DNA from: Muribaculaceae bacterium
GTDB taxonomy: Bacteria; Bacteroidota; Bacteroidia; Bacteroidales; Muribaculaceae
DNA: 5,901 nucleotides
Direction: 5' to 3'
NCBI GenBank assembly: GCA_009775365.1
Contig: VSPM01000112.1
Coordinates: 1 to 5,901 of the forward strand
Shown here in pieces: positions 5,868 through 5,901 of the stretch. Each line of letters begins with the position of its first letter. Position 1 is the stretch's first letter. The notes below the pieces were generated by a model. That model did not search any database. It saw only the letters and a list, made by a program, of their open reading frames with translations, and was not told where the DNA came from. The translations under genes were made by a program, and so were the position numbers.

Positions 5868-5901
5868 TGTCTAGTCCGGAAAAGTGTTGACCGTCAGATT
5901 C
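5868..5901. other. Possible insertion-sequence end at the right edge
   Basis: This 34-bp edge stretch starts with TGTCTAGTCCGG and continues AAAAGTGTTGACC. A terminal TG, a GTC/GTCC block and an AAAAGT-TTGAC block resemble, from memory, the inverted-repeat ends of IS3-like or IS481-like elements. No transposase or second end is in the window, so this is only a suspicion. It could equally be ordinary promoter-region DNA of the sigma gene. Confidence 0.2.

Overview
This window looks like a piece of a Bacteroidales chromosome, perhaps Muribaculaceae or a relative, although the family-level guess is weak. The evidence is a Bacteroidetes-type promoter (TTTG, 20 bp, TAAATTTG), A-rich translation leaders without Shine-Dalgarno sequences, a DUF5106-type secreted protein, and an ECF sigma factor followed by a small four-helix membrane protein. 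Every gene lies on the minus strand, so transcription runs from right to left.

Right part (about 4700-5901). A two-gene unit encodes an ECF-type sigma factor and, one base after its stop codon, a membrane protein with four predicted helices that may be its cognate regulator. A clear intrinsic terminator (4701-4729) ends the unit. The sigma gene has an ambiguous start: short direct repeats occupy the stretch between two candidate ATGs. The last 34 bases of the window resemble the end of an insertion sequence, but this cannot be proven from so little.

Left part (1-4607). A promoter at 4576-4607 appears to drive a tightly packed six-gene operon. In order of transcription it encodes a BadF/BadG-type sugar kinase (N-acetylglucosamine kinase-like), a secreted SGNH/GDSL esterase, a secreted DUF5106-like protein whose thioredoxin-like domain lacks the CXXC cysteines, a DoxX-family membrane protein, the tRNA 2-thiouridylase MnmA, and a bifunctional-nuclease (BFN/DUF151) family protein cut off by the left edge. 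Junctions are a 4-nt ATGA overlap, an 8-nt gap, a 43-nt gap, another 4-nt ATGA overlap and an 8-nt overlap, so co-transcription and translational coupling are likely.

The operon joins envelope and amino-sugar functions with a core tRNA-modification enzyme. The esterase and kinase could act in sequence on acetylated amino sugars (periplasmic deacetylation, then cytosolic phosphorylation), but that link is inferred only from adjacency. I saw no CRISPR array, tRNA, rRNA, transposase gene or obvious defence system, and most of the window reads as ordinary chromosomal gene content.
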